NCBI GenBank assembly: GCA_900549945.1
Contig: URQJ01000031.1
Location: 1 to 14,071 of the forward strand
Source: an uncultured Oscillospiraceae bacterium
Lineage (GTDB): Bacteria; Bacillota; Clostridia; Oscillospirales; Acutalibacteraceae
Reading direction: 5' to 3'
DNA: 14,071 nt
The position numbers and the translations under genes were made by a program. Under the pieces are notes generated by a model. It made no database searches and had not been told where the DNA came from. It saw nothing but the letters and a program-made list of their open reading frames with translations. Of this stretch, positions 1 to 6,659 are shown in pieces. Numbering within the stretch: the first letter of the stretch is position 1; the number at the start of each line of letters is the position of its first letter.

Positions 1-500
1 GGCACGATCGGGATCTCACCCGTCACGGCGGCGGGGTCGTACCTGCGCGCGGGCTGGCGCGGCGCACGGTCGTGCTCGCGCGCCTCGATGCGCTCCTCAT
101 ATTCGCGTGCCTCCTGTTCCGCCGCACGGCGGCGGCGGTTGCGCTGCTCCGCCTGCTCGATCTCGTCGAAAATATCCTCGCGGTCCTCCGCGACGCGGTC
201 ATGGCGCTTCGAGACGCACTGCCAGACGATCAGGCAGATAATGCCGACCACGCCGGCGCCCACGAGCACGGCGCCCGCCGTGAACAGCGTAGATCCGATG
301 CCGTTTCCAGCCTCGAGCTGGTTAAAAAAGCTATCCGCCGCGGACGCATCCTCCGGCGCGGATTCCGCCGAAGCCGTGCTGCTCTCGCCGCCCGCCTCAT
401 CGGCCAGCACCGGCACGCTGCACAGCAAAACGCAGAGCAACAGCGCGGCGAGCAGCGACGCCCATCGTTTCATCGTAACACATTTCATAATCGCAATCAT
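1..500 (-). CDS. Secreted/membrane-anchored protein with charged cytoplasmic tail, 3' end outside window
   Basis: I do not recognise the family. Reading leftward from the ATG at 498-500 the frame stays open to the window edge (166 codons), so the C-terminus is missing. In-frame alternative starts are ATG 486-488 and ATG 471-473; the last gives the cleanest signal peptide. A GAGAGGGA box sits just before the first ATG and is somewhat too close to it, so the start is uncertain. Visible layout: a short basic stretch (MKRW), a hydrophobic leader ending in VPVLA-DE (a plausible signal peptidase site), an acidic Ser/Ala/Glu linker, one membrane helix (roughly residues 70-95, Gly/Ala/Val-rich, ending IVWQC), then a highly charged Arg/Glu-rich, probably helical tail (DEIEQAEQRNRRRRAAEQE...). 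This suggests a type I membrane protein with a small outer segment and a cytoplasmic tail. The function is unknown. Confidence 0.72.
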   Translation of the reverse strand, partial: MIAIMKCVTMKRWASLLAALLLCVLLCSVPVLADEAGGESSTASAESAPEDASAADSFFNQLEAGNGIGSTLFTAGAVLVGAGVVGIICLIVWQCVSKRHDRVAEDREDIFDEIEQAEQRNRRRRAAEQEAREYEERIEAREHDRAPRQPARRYDPAAVTGEIPIV

Positions 501-556
501 TCCCTCTCCGCCGCGGCTGCCCGCAGCGCCATTCCATCTTTATGTAAGGACATTTT

Positions 557-586
557 AGCATATTCGGAGAGCGGATTCAACGACAA
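557..586 (-). promoter_or_regulatory. Probable promoter for the membrane protein at 1-500
   Basis: On the minus strand there is TTGTCG (581-586), an 18-base spacer, and TATGCT (557-562), about 57 bases upstream of the ATG at 500. The match to a sigma-A promoter is moderate. Its position between the permease stop at 643 and this gene supports separate transcription, and I see no strong terminator between them, so read-through from the ABC operon is also possible. Confidence 0.4.
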
Positions 587-642
587 ATTTCACAAATCTT
601 CGGCAAAAAGCACCCAAACGGCGGGCAAGTCACGGGGAAGCC

Positions 643-1263
643 TCACCGCATATGCGGGCGGCCGATGCGTATGGAGAGCAGCCACGAGAGCCCGAACAGC
701 ACGGCGGATACCGGCAGCGCCCGCACAGCAAACGCACCGTCCGCAACAAGCTGCGGCATATTCTGCACCGTCATCGAAACAAATATCATGCAGCCGATCA
801 CAAGGCCCAGCACGATACCGTATAAAATGCGCGCCTTTTCGACGCCGAACCGGAACACAAGCGGCAGAAGCACGGCGGGCGTGACCAGCCCCGCCGAAAG
901 CAGCATGCCCAGAATGCCGCCCATGCTGCCGGCATTGCCTGCGCCCGTACCGGCCCGCACGAGCTGGACGACAACCGCCAGCACGGCCGCCATCGCGAGC
1001 AAAAGCAGCGTGACGATGTATTTGACCGAAACAAGCTGCGCCTTCGAATACGGCATGGCACGGCTGAGCGTCGTCCAGCCGCTGCGCTCGTCGTAGGCGA
1101 TGAGCGTGACCGCGGTGAGCCCCGCCAGCATGACGGGGTACATCAAAAACAGCATCGGCTTTTCGCTGAACGCCGACGCGCCCATCATCACCGCGAGGAT
1201 GAGCATCCACGCCTTGCAGTATTTCACCATCATATACCAGTCCTTGAGAAGCAGACCCTTCAT
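643..1263 (-). CDS. ABC-2 type transporter permease
   Basis: Membrane subunit of an ABC transporter, 206 aa from the ATG at 1261-1263. A GTG three codons earlier (1270-1272) is possible, but the AGAAAGGG ribosome binding site is directly adjacent to it and lies at normal distance from the ATG. The N-terminus MKGLLLKDWYMM is typical of the small ABC-2 permeases found next to YtrA-type regulators: a cytoplasmic amphipathic start, then about six hydrophobic helices (near residues 18-33, 36-56, 82-104, 113-135, 143-166 and 180-198). The short loop DERSGWTTLSRAMPYSK after the second helix is also typical of this family. It has no ATPase of its own and follows the ATPase gene with a 15-base gap, so the two should form one transporter at the cell membrane. 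The substrate cannot be read from the sequence; relatives act in envelope stress or peptide export. Confidence 0.88.
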   Translation of the reverse strand: MKGLLLKDWYMMVKYCKAWMLILAVMMGASAFSEKPMLFLMYPVMLAGLTAVTLIAYDERSGWTTLSRAMPYSKAQLVSVKYIVTLLLLAMAAVLAVVVQLVRAGTGAGNAGSMGGILGMLLSAGLVTPAVLLPLVFRFGVEKARILYGIVLGLVIGCMIFVSMTVQNMPQLVADGAFAVRALPVSAVLFGLSWLLSIRIGRPHMR

Positions 1264-1278
1264 TGCAGCCACCCTTTC

Positions 1279-2148
1279 TCACTGTGCGGCGCGGGCGCCT
1301 GCCCTGCGCGCGTCCTTCACCATGAAAACGAATACATCTTCGAGCCCGGCCGGCGTGATTTCCATGCCCGCCGGAATCTTCCGCCGCTCGGCGAGCGCCT
1401 CTGCGCCGTAGCCCGCGTGCCGCAGGCCAAGGACTGCCGCCGGGTCGAGTGCAGAGATCTGCGCCTCGGTGCCGTGCACGATGCCGCAGCGCTCGAGCAG
1501 CCGGTCCTTCTCCTCGCACAAAAGGAGCCGCCCCTCGTGCAGAAACGCCGCGTAGTCACAGATCTTCTCGAGATCGCTGACGATGTGCGACGAGATCAGC
1601 ACCGAACGCGATTCATCCCGCGTAAATTCGCTGAACAGCTCGACGATCTCCTCGCGCACAATCGGGTCGAGGCCGTTTGTCGGCTCGTCGAGCAGCAGAA
1701 GCTTTGCGTCGTGCGCGAGCGCGGCGGCAATTGAAACCTTCATCTTGTTGCCGCGCGAGAGCTCGGCAAACGGCTTTTTCTGCGGCACGCCCAGCCTTCT
1801 AAGCAGCGCCGTGTACGTCTCCTGCGACCAGCGCCCATAAGCGCTTTCGAGCACCCGGCCGAACCGCTCCGCCGAAAGACACGCGGGTACGCCCGGCTCG
1901 TCGAACACGACGCCGATCTCCTCCTTCACCTGCTTAAACTGCGTGCGGTTGTCGTGCCCCAGCACCGAAACAGAGCCGGCGTCGCGCGCCGTCATGTCGA
2001 GGATCAGGCGGATCAGCGTGCTCTTGCCCGCGCCGTTCTCACCGATCAGCCCCAGAATGCAGCCGCCCGGCAGCGTCAGGTCGATGGGGCCGAGCCGGAA
2101 GCCGGGGTACGATTTCACAAGGCTGCGGATTTCTACTGCGTTTGTCAT
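1279..2148 (-). CDS. ABC transporter ATP-binding protein (YtrB/BcrA-like)
   Basis: ATPase subunit (289 aa) that should energise the permease encoded just downstream. Visible motifs in order: Walker A GENGAGKST (36-44); signature-type LSRGNKMK (130-137); Walker B with D-loop LLLLDEPTNGLD (150-161); and the switch histidine in SSHIVSDLEKICD (H188). The Q-loop position reads VVFDEPG rather than carrying a plain glutamine, which I believe also occurs in YtrB-like members. The signature has R and N in place of the usual GQ, again usual for this branch. The last 90 residues form a C-terminal extension as in drug or bacteriocin-export ATPases. The start at 2148 has GGAAAGGATG upstream. It lies 43 bases after the regulator gene and is probably co-transcribed with it. 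Confidence 0.92.
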   Translation of the reverse strand: MTNAVEIRSLVKSYPGFRLGPIDLTLPGGCILGLIGENGAGKSTLIRLILDMTARDAGSVSVLGHDNRTQFKQVKEEIGVVFDEPGVPACLSAERFGRVLESAYGRWSQETYTALLRRLGVPQKKPFAELSRGNKMKVSIAAALAHDAKLLLLDEPTNGLDPIVREEIVELFSEFTRDESRSVLISSHIVSDLEKICDYAAFLHEGRLLLCEEKDRLLERCGIVHGTEAQISALDPAAVLGLRHAGYGAEALAERRKIPAGMEITPAGLEDVFVFMVKDARRAGARAAQ

Positions 2149-2191
2149 CTCAAAATCATCCTTTCCAAATCAAAGCCGCCCGCTCTGCGGT

Positions 2192-2566
2192 TCACGCCTC
2201 TTCGTACAGCGTGTGCAGCAGCGCGGCAACCTCCTTCTCCCCAAGCCCGCACGACGCCGCCAGCGCGATCGCTTCCTGCAAATGGGCCTCCATCCGCTTT
2301 AAGTGCTCTTCGCGCAGCAGCTCCGTGTTTTTCGGGGCGACGAAGCAGCCCTTGGCCGCCACGGTGTAAATAAATCCCTCTTTTTCAAGCTCCTCGTACG
2401 CGCGCTTCGTCGTGATGACGCTGATCCTAAGATCCTTCGCGAGGTTCCGGATCGACGGCAGCATCTCGTCCGGGCCGAGCTGCCCGCTGATGATCTGGTT
2501 CTTGATCTGCGTGTAGATCTGGTCGTAGATCGGCGCGCCGCCCTTGTTGTCGATCCATATATACAT
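2192..2566 (-). CDS. GntR-family regulator, YtrA subfamily
   Basis: Transcription regulator of 124 aa. The start at 2564-2566 is chosen because MYIWIDNKGGAPIYDQIYTQI is the canonical YtrA-type beginning; the longer open frame up to 2704 runs through the promoter and operator and has no family match. A GGTGG box lies 8 bases before the ATG. Residues 10-75 form the winged helix-turn-helix (I-x-SGQL-GPDEMLPSIRNLAKDL, then TTKRAYEELEKEGFIYT), followed by the short all-helical C-terminal dimer region of about 45 residues instead of a large effector domain. Such regulators normally repress their own operon with the adjacent ABC transporter and are released by cell-envelope-active compounds. That role is inferred here from family and gene order. 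Confidence 0.93.
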   Translation of the reverse strand: MYIWIDNKGGAPIYDQIYTQIKNQIISGQLGPDEMLPSIRNLAKDLRISVITTKRAYEELEKEGFIYTVAAKGCFVAPKNTELLREEHLKRMEAHLQEAIALAASCGLGEKEVAALLHTLYEEA

Positions 2567-2676
2567 TAAAAATACCACCATGCCTTTCTCCCGCAGAGCC
2601 GGTAAGCCGCCGCGTCCCCTACCCGCGTCAAACGCAGGCCGGCCGCGCGGTACAGCTCCCGCCCTTCGCACATACT

Positions 2677-2715
2677 GTGTATTAACAGTATATACAGTAT
2701 ACACATGTTTGTCAA
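2677..2715 (-). promoter_or_regulatory. Promoter of the GntR-ABC operon with overlapping palindromic operator
   Basis: Minus strand: TTGACA (2710-2715), exactly 17 bases, TATACT (2687-2692), a near-perfect sigma-A promoter about 120 bases before the regulator start. Over it lies an inverted repeat, GTGTAT at 2677-2682 and ATACAC at 2699-2704, centred at 2690/2691 with a TATA core. The -10 element is inside the palindrome and the upper arm falls in the spacer, so a bound dimer would block RNA polymerase. This fits autoregulation by the YtrA-type regulator encoded downstream. The promoter is seen in the sequence; the identity of the binding protein is inferred. Confidence 0.75.
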
Positions 2716-2804
2716 CGGGTGAGCCAAAAAAATTTTCAACAGCCCGGTGCCCGCGCGGTGAAAAAAGCCGCTTTTATTTCCTGACTTCCGCCCCGCAAAC
2801 GCAG

Positions 2805-2831
2805 AAAAGCCGCCCACAGCGGGCGGCTTTT
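2805..2831 (-). terminator. Intrinsic terminator downstream of glyS
   Basis: A perfect 11-bp stem (2805-2815 with 2821-2831, arms starting AAAAGCCGCC) around a 5-base loop, with flanking A and T runs that let it work in both directions. It lies 38 bases after the glyS stop and before the promoter of the GntR operon, so it separates the two units. Confidence 0.85.
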
Positions 2832-2868
2832 CCTCTATAACGCGGTTTTCCGCGCTTTGCAGTTTATT

Positions 2869-4260
2869 TTAGAACGCGGTTCTCTCCGCGAGATACGCCT
2901 CGAGCGCGTCGATCGGCACGCGCTCCTGCGCCATCGTATCGCGGTCGCGGATCGTCACACAGCCGTCCTCCGCACTGTCGAAATCGTACGTGATACAGAA
3001 CGGCGTGCCGATCTCATCCTCACGGCGGTAGCGCTTGCCGATGGAACCGGTCTCGTCAAAATCGACCATAAAGCGCTTCGAAAGGCGGTCGTAAACCTCG
3101 AGCGCCGCGCCGGAGAGCTTCTTCGAAAGCGGCAGCACCGCGGCCTTGTACGGCGCGACGGCAGGGTTCAGGCGCAGGACGACGCGCACGTCGTTCTTCT
3201 CCGCGTCGAGCACCTCCTCGTCGTACGCCTCGGCGAGCAGCGCGAGCACCGTGCGGTCAAGGCCATAGGTGGATTCGATGATGAACGGGATGAACTTCTC
3301 GTTCGTCTCGGGATCGAGGTACTCCATCTTCTGGCCGCTGTATTCCTGATGCTTCGTAAGGTCGAAATTCGTGCGGTTGTGCGTGCCGTTGATCTCGCCC
3401 CAGCCGAACGGGAACAGGAACTCGATGTCGCACGCGGCCTTCGCGTAATGCGCGAGCTTCTCGTGGTCGTGGAAGCGCAGATGTTCGGGGGCAAGACCCA
3501 GATCCTCAAAATACTGCCTGCCGTACGCCTTGAAGTAGTCGTACAGCTCGGCGTCCGAGCCCTCCTTGCAGAAGGTCTGGAACTCCATCTGCTCGAACTC
3601 GATCGTGCGGAACGTGAAGTTGCCCGGCGTGATCTCGTTGCGGAACGCCTTGCCGATCTGCCCGATGCTGAACGGCAGCTTCGCGCGCATGGTGCGCTGT
3701 ACGTTGAGGAAGTTGACATACTCGCCCTGCGCGTTTTCGGGGCGCAGGTAAATGACGCTCTTGCTGTTGTTCGTTACACCGCGGAACGTCTGGAACATCA
3801 GGTTGAATTCGCGGATGTCCGTGAAATTGTGCTTGCCGCAGTTCGGGCAGGGGATGTGATGATCCTTGATGTACTGGAACATCTCCTCCTTCGTCATGCC
3901 GTCGGCATGCGCCTCAGGGTCAAAATCGTCGATCAGGTTGTCGGCGCGGTGGCGCATCTTGCACTCCTTGCAGTCGAGCAGCGGGTCGGAGAACGAGGCC
4001 ACATGGCCGCTCGCCTCCCAAACGCGCGGGTGCATCAAAATGTCGGCGTCCACCTCGTAGCTGTTTCTGCGCTCCTGGATGAAGCGCTTTCTCCACGTTT
4101 CCTTGACGTTGTTTTTCAGCCTTGCGCCGAGCGGGCCGTAATCCCACGTATTGGCGAGGCCGCCGTAAATTTCGCTGCCCGGAAAAATAAAGCCCCTGCC
4201 CTTGCAGAGCGCGACAATTTTTTCCATCGACTTTTCTTCCGGCTTCAAAACCTTGTTCAT
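2869..4260 (-). CDS. glyS: Glycyl-tRNA synthetase, single-chain class II type
   Basis: Charges tRNA-Gly with glycine using ATP; cytoplasmic, essential. The 463-aa length fits the homodimeric bacterial/eukaryotic-like GlyRS, not the alpha2-beta2 GlyQ+GlyS form. Landmarks: N-terminal RGFIFPGSEIYGG and TWDYGPLG (residues 26-51), two zinc-ribbon-like cysteine pairs (CKECKMRH and CPNCGKHNF), RPENAQGEYVNF, motif 2 region FRNEITPGNFTFRTIEFEQMEF, and motif 3 region STYGLDRTVLALL near the anticodon-binding C-terminus. The ATG at 4258-4260 follows GAAAGGAG at good spacing; an internal Met at residue 12 (MEKIV) is a weaker alternative. It has its own promoter (4310-4338) and terminator. I looked for a T-box leader and found none; the leader is only about 45 bases. 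Confidence 0.97.
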   Translation of the reverse strand: MNKVLKPEEKSMEKIVALCKGRGFIFPGSEIYGGLANTWDYGPLGARLKNNVKETWRKRFIQERRNSYEVDADILMHPRVWEASGHVASFSDPLLDCKECKMRHRADNLIDDFDPEAHADGMTKEEMFQYIKDHHIPCPNCGKHNFTDIREFNLMFQTFRGVTNNSKSVIYLRPENAQGEYVNFLNVQRTMRAKLPFSIGQIGKAFRNEITPGNFTFRTIEFEQMEFQTFCKEGSDAELYDYFKAYGRQYFEDLGLAPEHLRFHDHEKLAHYAKAACDIEFLFPFGWGEINGTHNRTNFDLTKHQEYSGQKMEYLDPETNEKFIPFIIESTYGLDRTVLALLAEAYDEEVLDAEKNDVRVVLRLNPAVAPYKAAVLPLSKKLSGAALEVYDRLSKRFMVDFDETGSIGKRYRREDEIGTPFCITYDFDSAEDGCVTIRDRDTMAQERVPIDALEAYLAERTAF

Positions 4261-4309
4261 TTCGAATAACTCCTTTCGCGCCGCTGGCTGCGGCGCTTAT
4301 GATTGTTTC

Positions 4310-4338
4310 ATCATAGCACGTTTTGCAGACGTGCGCAA
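4310..4338 (-). promoter_or_regulatory. Promoter of glyS
   Basis: Minus strand: TTGCGC (4333-4338), 17-base spacer, TATGAT (4310-4315), about 50 bases before the glyS start. It sits just downstream of the thiT terminator, which supports independent transcription of glyS. Confidence 0.65.
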
Positions 4339-4371
4339 GGGATTCCGCCTGAATCTACTCCATGCTTTATG

Positions 4372-4402
4372 AAAAAAAGAGCTTCCGGCACACGCCAAAA
4401 GC
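4372..4402 (-). terminator. Intrinsic terminator of thiT
   Basis: The minus-strand transcript can form a 9-bp stem (GCTTTTGGC with GCCGGAAGC, two G-U pairs) around a GTGT loop, followed by TC and seven U. It begins about 18 bases after the thiT stop codon. Confidence 0.75.
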
Positions 4403-4420
4403 CCCCTTTTTCGCGGATGC

Positions 4421-5017
4421 TCAGACCGTCTCGCTCGCCAGAATGCGGCGGATCTGCGGCAGACGGAACAGAATCGTCGCCGCGATCATCGTCGTGATCA
4501 TCTCCGGCAGCATGTACGCCCCGTTGTAGCACAGGGAGTAAAACCACGGGCGGCCGACCCAAGACGCGCCGAACGCGACGAACTGCTCGAGGTTCGCGAA
4601 AATCACAGCGCCCGAAATCAAGTGGCAGACAAAGCGCAGGAACACGGCGAGACCCGTGCCGACGCAGATGCCGATATAGCCCTTATTGCGGAAAATGCCC
4701 GCAAAGCCGATGACGGTGAAGGCGAGGATATAATCAAGCAGAAGCGTGCCGATCAGCATCGCCGGCGTAAGGCCCCAGCCCAGAATGCCGTCCATCGTGA
4801 CGCCGAACGCAAGCTGAACGACAGACTCGACGAACGCGGCGGCAAACCCCCATTTCAGGCCGAACATAATGGAGACCATCGCGCACGGCAGCATGGAAAG
4901 CAGCGTGACCGAACCGCCGAACGGCATCTGCACAACCTTCACGAGGCTGAGCACCGCGCCCAGCGCGACCATGATGGCGCACACGGCGAGCTTGTAGGTA
5001 TTGCTGGTTTTCTTCAT
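4421..5017 (-). CDS. thiT: ThiT, thiamin-specific S component of an ECF transporter
   Basis: Integral membrane protein (198 aa) that binds thiamin and works with a shared ECF energising module (EcfA, EcfA', EcfT), which is not in this window. About six hydrophobic helices are visible. Family landmarks: KVVQMPFGGSVTLLSMLPC near residue 27, KWGF-x4-ES-V-QLAFG (55-72), LLDYILAF (93-100), RFVCHLISGAVIF (128-140; the histidine lies in the thiamin-contact region of known ThiT), and YSLCYNGAYMLPE (160-172; Tyr and Asn also line the pocket). The ATG at 5015-5017 follows a GGGGGA box 7 bases upstream. The 5' leader holds a TPP riboswitch with a terminator, independently supporting thiamin as substrate and predicting repression when thiamin pyrophosphate is plentiful. 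Monocistronic, with its own terminator. Confidence 0.95.
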   Translation of the reverse strand: MKKTSNTYKLAVCAIMVALGAVLSLVKVVQMPFGGSVTLLSMLPCAMVSIMFGLKWGFAAAFVESVVQLAFGVTMDGILGWGLTPAMLIGTLLLDYILAFTVIGFAGIFRNKGYIGICVGTGLAVFLRFVCHLISGAVIFANLEQFVAFGASWVGRPWFYSLCYNGAYMLPEMITTMIAATILFRLPQIRRILASETV

Positions 5018-5067
5018 TTCATATTCCCCCAGAATATAGTTTTCCGAAAAGGGGATTTTTGCGCCGG

Positions 5068-5098
5068 CAAAAAACGCGCACCCAGATTCGGTGCGCGC
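5068..5098 (-). terminator. Riboswitch-controlled intrinsic terminator upstream of thiT
   Basis: Minus-strand transcript: an 8-bp GC-rich stem (arms 5090-5097 and 5075-5082), 7-base loop, then six U. The ascending arm and loop contain CCGAATC (5085-5091), which is complementary to GATTCGG in the aptamer (5137-5143). The terminator can therefore form only when the aptamer keeps its own pairing, that is, with TPP bound. Confidence 0.85.
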
Positions 5099-5116
5099 AA
5101 AAATACCACGGTCGTA

Positions 5117-5203
5117 TTTCCCTACGTCGGCATTATCCGAATCAGGTTACAGGTTCAGGCGGCTACGCCAATCTCAGCCGACTCGATCGTCAGCTCCCTT
5201 TTG
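5117..5203 (-). ncRNA. TPP riboswitch (THI element)
   Basis: Reading the minus strand, the conserved blocks of the thiamin pyrophosphate aptamer appear in order: GGGAGC (start of P1/P2), CTGAGA (5171-5177 region), a GC-rich P3-type region, then CCTGATTCGGATAATGCC and GACGTAGGGAA (down to 5118). These match the CUGAGA and CUGAUC-GGAUAAUGCC-GCGUAGGGAA signatures of the family. It lies between a consensus promoter and the thiT terminator, an arrangement for transcription attenuation. A further small hairpin (AAATAC with GTATTT, 5101-5119) lies between aptamer and terminator. Confidence 0.95.
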
Positions 5204-5210
5204 TGCTTTT

Positions 5211-5239
5211 ATCATAATACCGCCCGGCCGTTCTGTCAA
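5211..5239 (-). promoter_or_regulatory. Promoter of the TPP riboswitch-thiT transcript
   Basis: Minus strand: TTGACA (5234-5239), 17-base spacer, TATGAT (5211-5216). A strong sigma-A consensus placed so that transcription would start a few bases before the riboswitch. Confidence 0.85.
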
Positions 5240-5420
5240 GCAGAAATTTCGCGAAACAGCGCGCAAAAGGGCAAAAGGCGCGCCGGACGGCACTTTTTCA
5301 AAATCCGCCGGTGCTCTCCCCCCGCGGGCGCTTTTCGGCGGTGCGCAGGAGAAATACGGCTATCGCCCTGCGCCGCAGGGATTTCCCGAGCGCCGCGCCC
5401 TCTCTGCCGCGGCAGCCGTC

Positions 5421-5449
5421 TTGCTTTATCGCCGCCCGAATGGTAGAAT
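5421..5449 (+). promoter_or_regulatory. Promoter of rlmD
   Basis: TTGCTT (5421-5426), 17-base spacer, TAGAAT (5444-5449), about 39 bases before the rlmD ATG. The preceding stretch 5240-5420 is GC-rich and holds no convincing gene or RNA; it separates this promoter from the divergent thiT promoter. Confidence 0.6.
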
Positions 5450-5487
5450 AAGGGCATAAACTACACAGAAAACGGGAGGCGCCCGCC

Positions 5488-6642
5488 ATGACCGCGCAGA
5501 ACGAAAACAAACGCTGCCCGCACAGCAAAAAGTGCGGCGGCTGCCAGCTTCAGAACCTGACCTATCCGGAACAGCTCGAATGGAAAAACCGCCTCTGCAT
5601 AAAGCTGCTCGGGCAGTTCGCGCATGTGGAGCCGATCATCGGCATGGAAAGCCCGTACCACTACCGCAACAAGGTGCAGGCCGCGTTCGGCACGACGCGC
5701 GCGGGCCGCATCATCTCCGGCATCTACCAGAGCAGCACGCACAACATCGTCGCCGTGGACAGCTGCATGACCGAGGACAAGGCCGCGGATAAGATCATCA
5801 CAGACACCCGCAAGCTGCTCGCAGACTTCAAAATGACGGCCTACAACGAGGTGACCGGACGCGGCTTTCTGCGGCACGTGCTCGTCAAGCGCGGCTTTGC
5901 GACCAACGAGATCATGGTCGTGCTCGTGACCGGCACGCCGGTTTTCCCCGCGCGCAGCAACTTCCTGCGCGCGCTTTTGAAGCTGCACCCGGAGATCACG
6001 ACCGTCGTGCAGAACGTGAACGACCGCTTCACCTCGATGCTGCTCGGCCCGAACGAAAAGACGCTTTTCGGCCCCGGCTTCATCACGGACGTGCTCTGCG
6101 GGCTGAAATTCCGCATTTCGGCGAAGTCCTTCTACCAGATCAACCCGGTGCAGACCGAGGTTCTCTACGGCAAGGCAATGGAATTTGCAGGCCTCACCGG
6201 CCGCGAGACGGTCATCGACGCGTACTGCGGCATCGGCACGATTGGCATGATCGCCGCCAAAACCGCCGGGCAGGTGCTCGGCGTCGAGGTAAACCGGGAC
6301 GCCGTGCGCGACGCCATCGCGAACGCCAAGCTGAACAACATGAAAAACATCCGCTTCATCTGCGCCGACGCGGGCGAATTTATGGTGGATATGGCGCAGA
6401 ACGGCGAGCACTGCGACGTGCTCCTGATGGACCCGCCGCGCGCGGGCAGCGATCGGGCGTTTCTCTCCTCGGCCGTCACGCTCGCGCCGAAGCGCATCGT
6501 CTACGTCTCCTGCAACCCCGAAACGCTCGCGCGCGACCTGCATTTTCTCACAAAGCGCGGCTACCGCGTCGAGAAGATCCAGCCCGTCGACATGTTCCCG
6601 CATACGAATCATGTTGAGTGTATCACACTTATGGAATGTTGA
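5488..6642 (+). CDS. rlmD: 23S rRNA (uracil-C5)-methyltransferase, RumA/RlmD type without TRAM domain
   Basis: SAM-dependent enzyme predicted to make 5-methyluridine in 23S rRNA (RlmD/RlmCD activity; exact uridine not determinable). 384 aa, shorter than the usual 430-460, because it begins directly with the Fe-S motif and lacks the N-terminal RNA-binding TRAM domain. Cluster cysteines: C10, C16, C19 in CPHSKKCGGC, and C93 in VDSC. Methyltransferase features: SFYQINPVQ (214-222), SAM loop DAYCGIGTIG (244-253), DPPRAG (315-320), catalytic C342 in YVSCNPETLARD, and E377 in HVEC as general base. GGGAGG lies 8 bases before the ATG. Codons 372-384 (6601-6642) switch abruptly to AT-rich usage, so the 3' end seems to come from other DNA; the protein stays intact. 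An AAAGGAG box for the next gene starts right after the stop. Confidence 0.93.
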   Translation: MTAQNENKRCPHSKKCGGCQLQNLTYPEQLEWKNRLCIKLLGQFAHVEPIIGMESPYHYRNKVQAAFGTTRAGRIISGIYQSSTHNIVAVDSCMTEDKAADKIITDTRKLLADFKMTAYNEVTGRGFLRHVLVKRGFATNEIMVVLVTGTPVFPARSNFLRALLKLHPEITTVVQNVNDRFTSMLLGPNEKTLFGPGFITDVLCGLKFRISAKSFYQINPVQTEVLYGKAMEFAGLTGRETVIDAYCGIGTIGMIAAKTAGQVLGVEVNRDAVRDAIANAKLNNMKNIRFICADAGEFMVDMAQNGEHCDVLLMDPPRAGSDRAFLSSAVTLAPKRIVYVSCNPETLARDLHFLTKRGYRVEKIQPVDMFPHTNHVECITLMEC

Positions 6643-6659
6643 ATCAAAGGAGAATATGA

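Noticed and set aside
590..1519. Open frame of 309 codons on the minus strand across permease and ATPase genes
   Set aside because: Other-frame shadow of two well-supported genes; Arg/Gly/Ala-rich, with no ribosome binding site.
2857..4269. Long open frame of 470 codons on the plus strand
   Set aside because: Exactly antisense to glyS. Its Leu/Arg/Val/Glu-rich translation is the typical shadow of a GC-rich gene, with no motifs of its own.
4261..4420. Possible T-box leader before glyS
   Set aside because: The promoter leaves a leader of only about 45 bases, and there is no T-box sequence or stem I specifier, so amino-acid-responsive attenuation is not supported.
5240..5420. Short open frames on both strands between the thiT and rlmD promoters
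   Set aside because: No ribosome binding sites and low-complexity Arg/Ala/Pro translations that overlap both promoters; treated as non-coding.
5461..6612. Long open frame of 383 codons on the minus strand
   Set aside because: Shadow of rlmD, which has unmistakable Fe-S and methyltransferase motifs on the plus strand. The shadow composition is His/Arg/Ala/Val-rich without family features.
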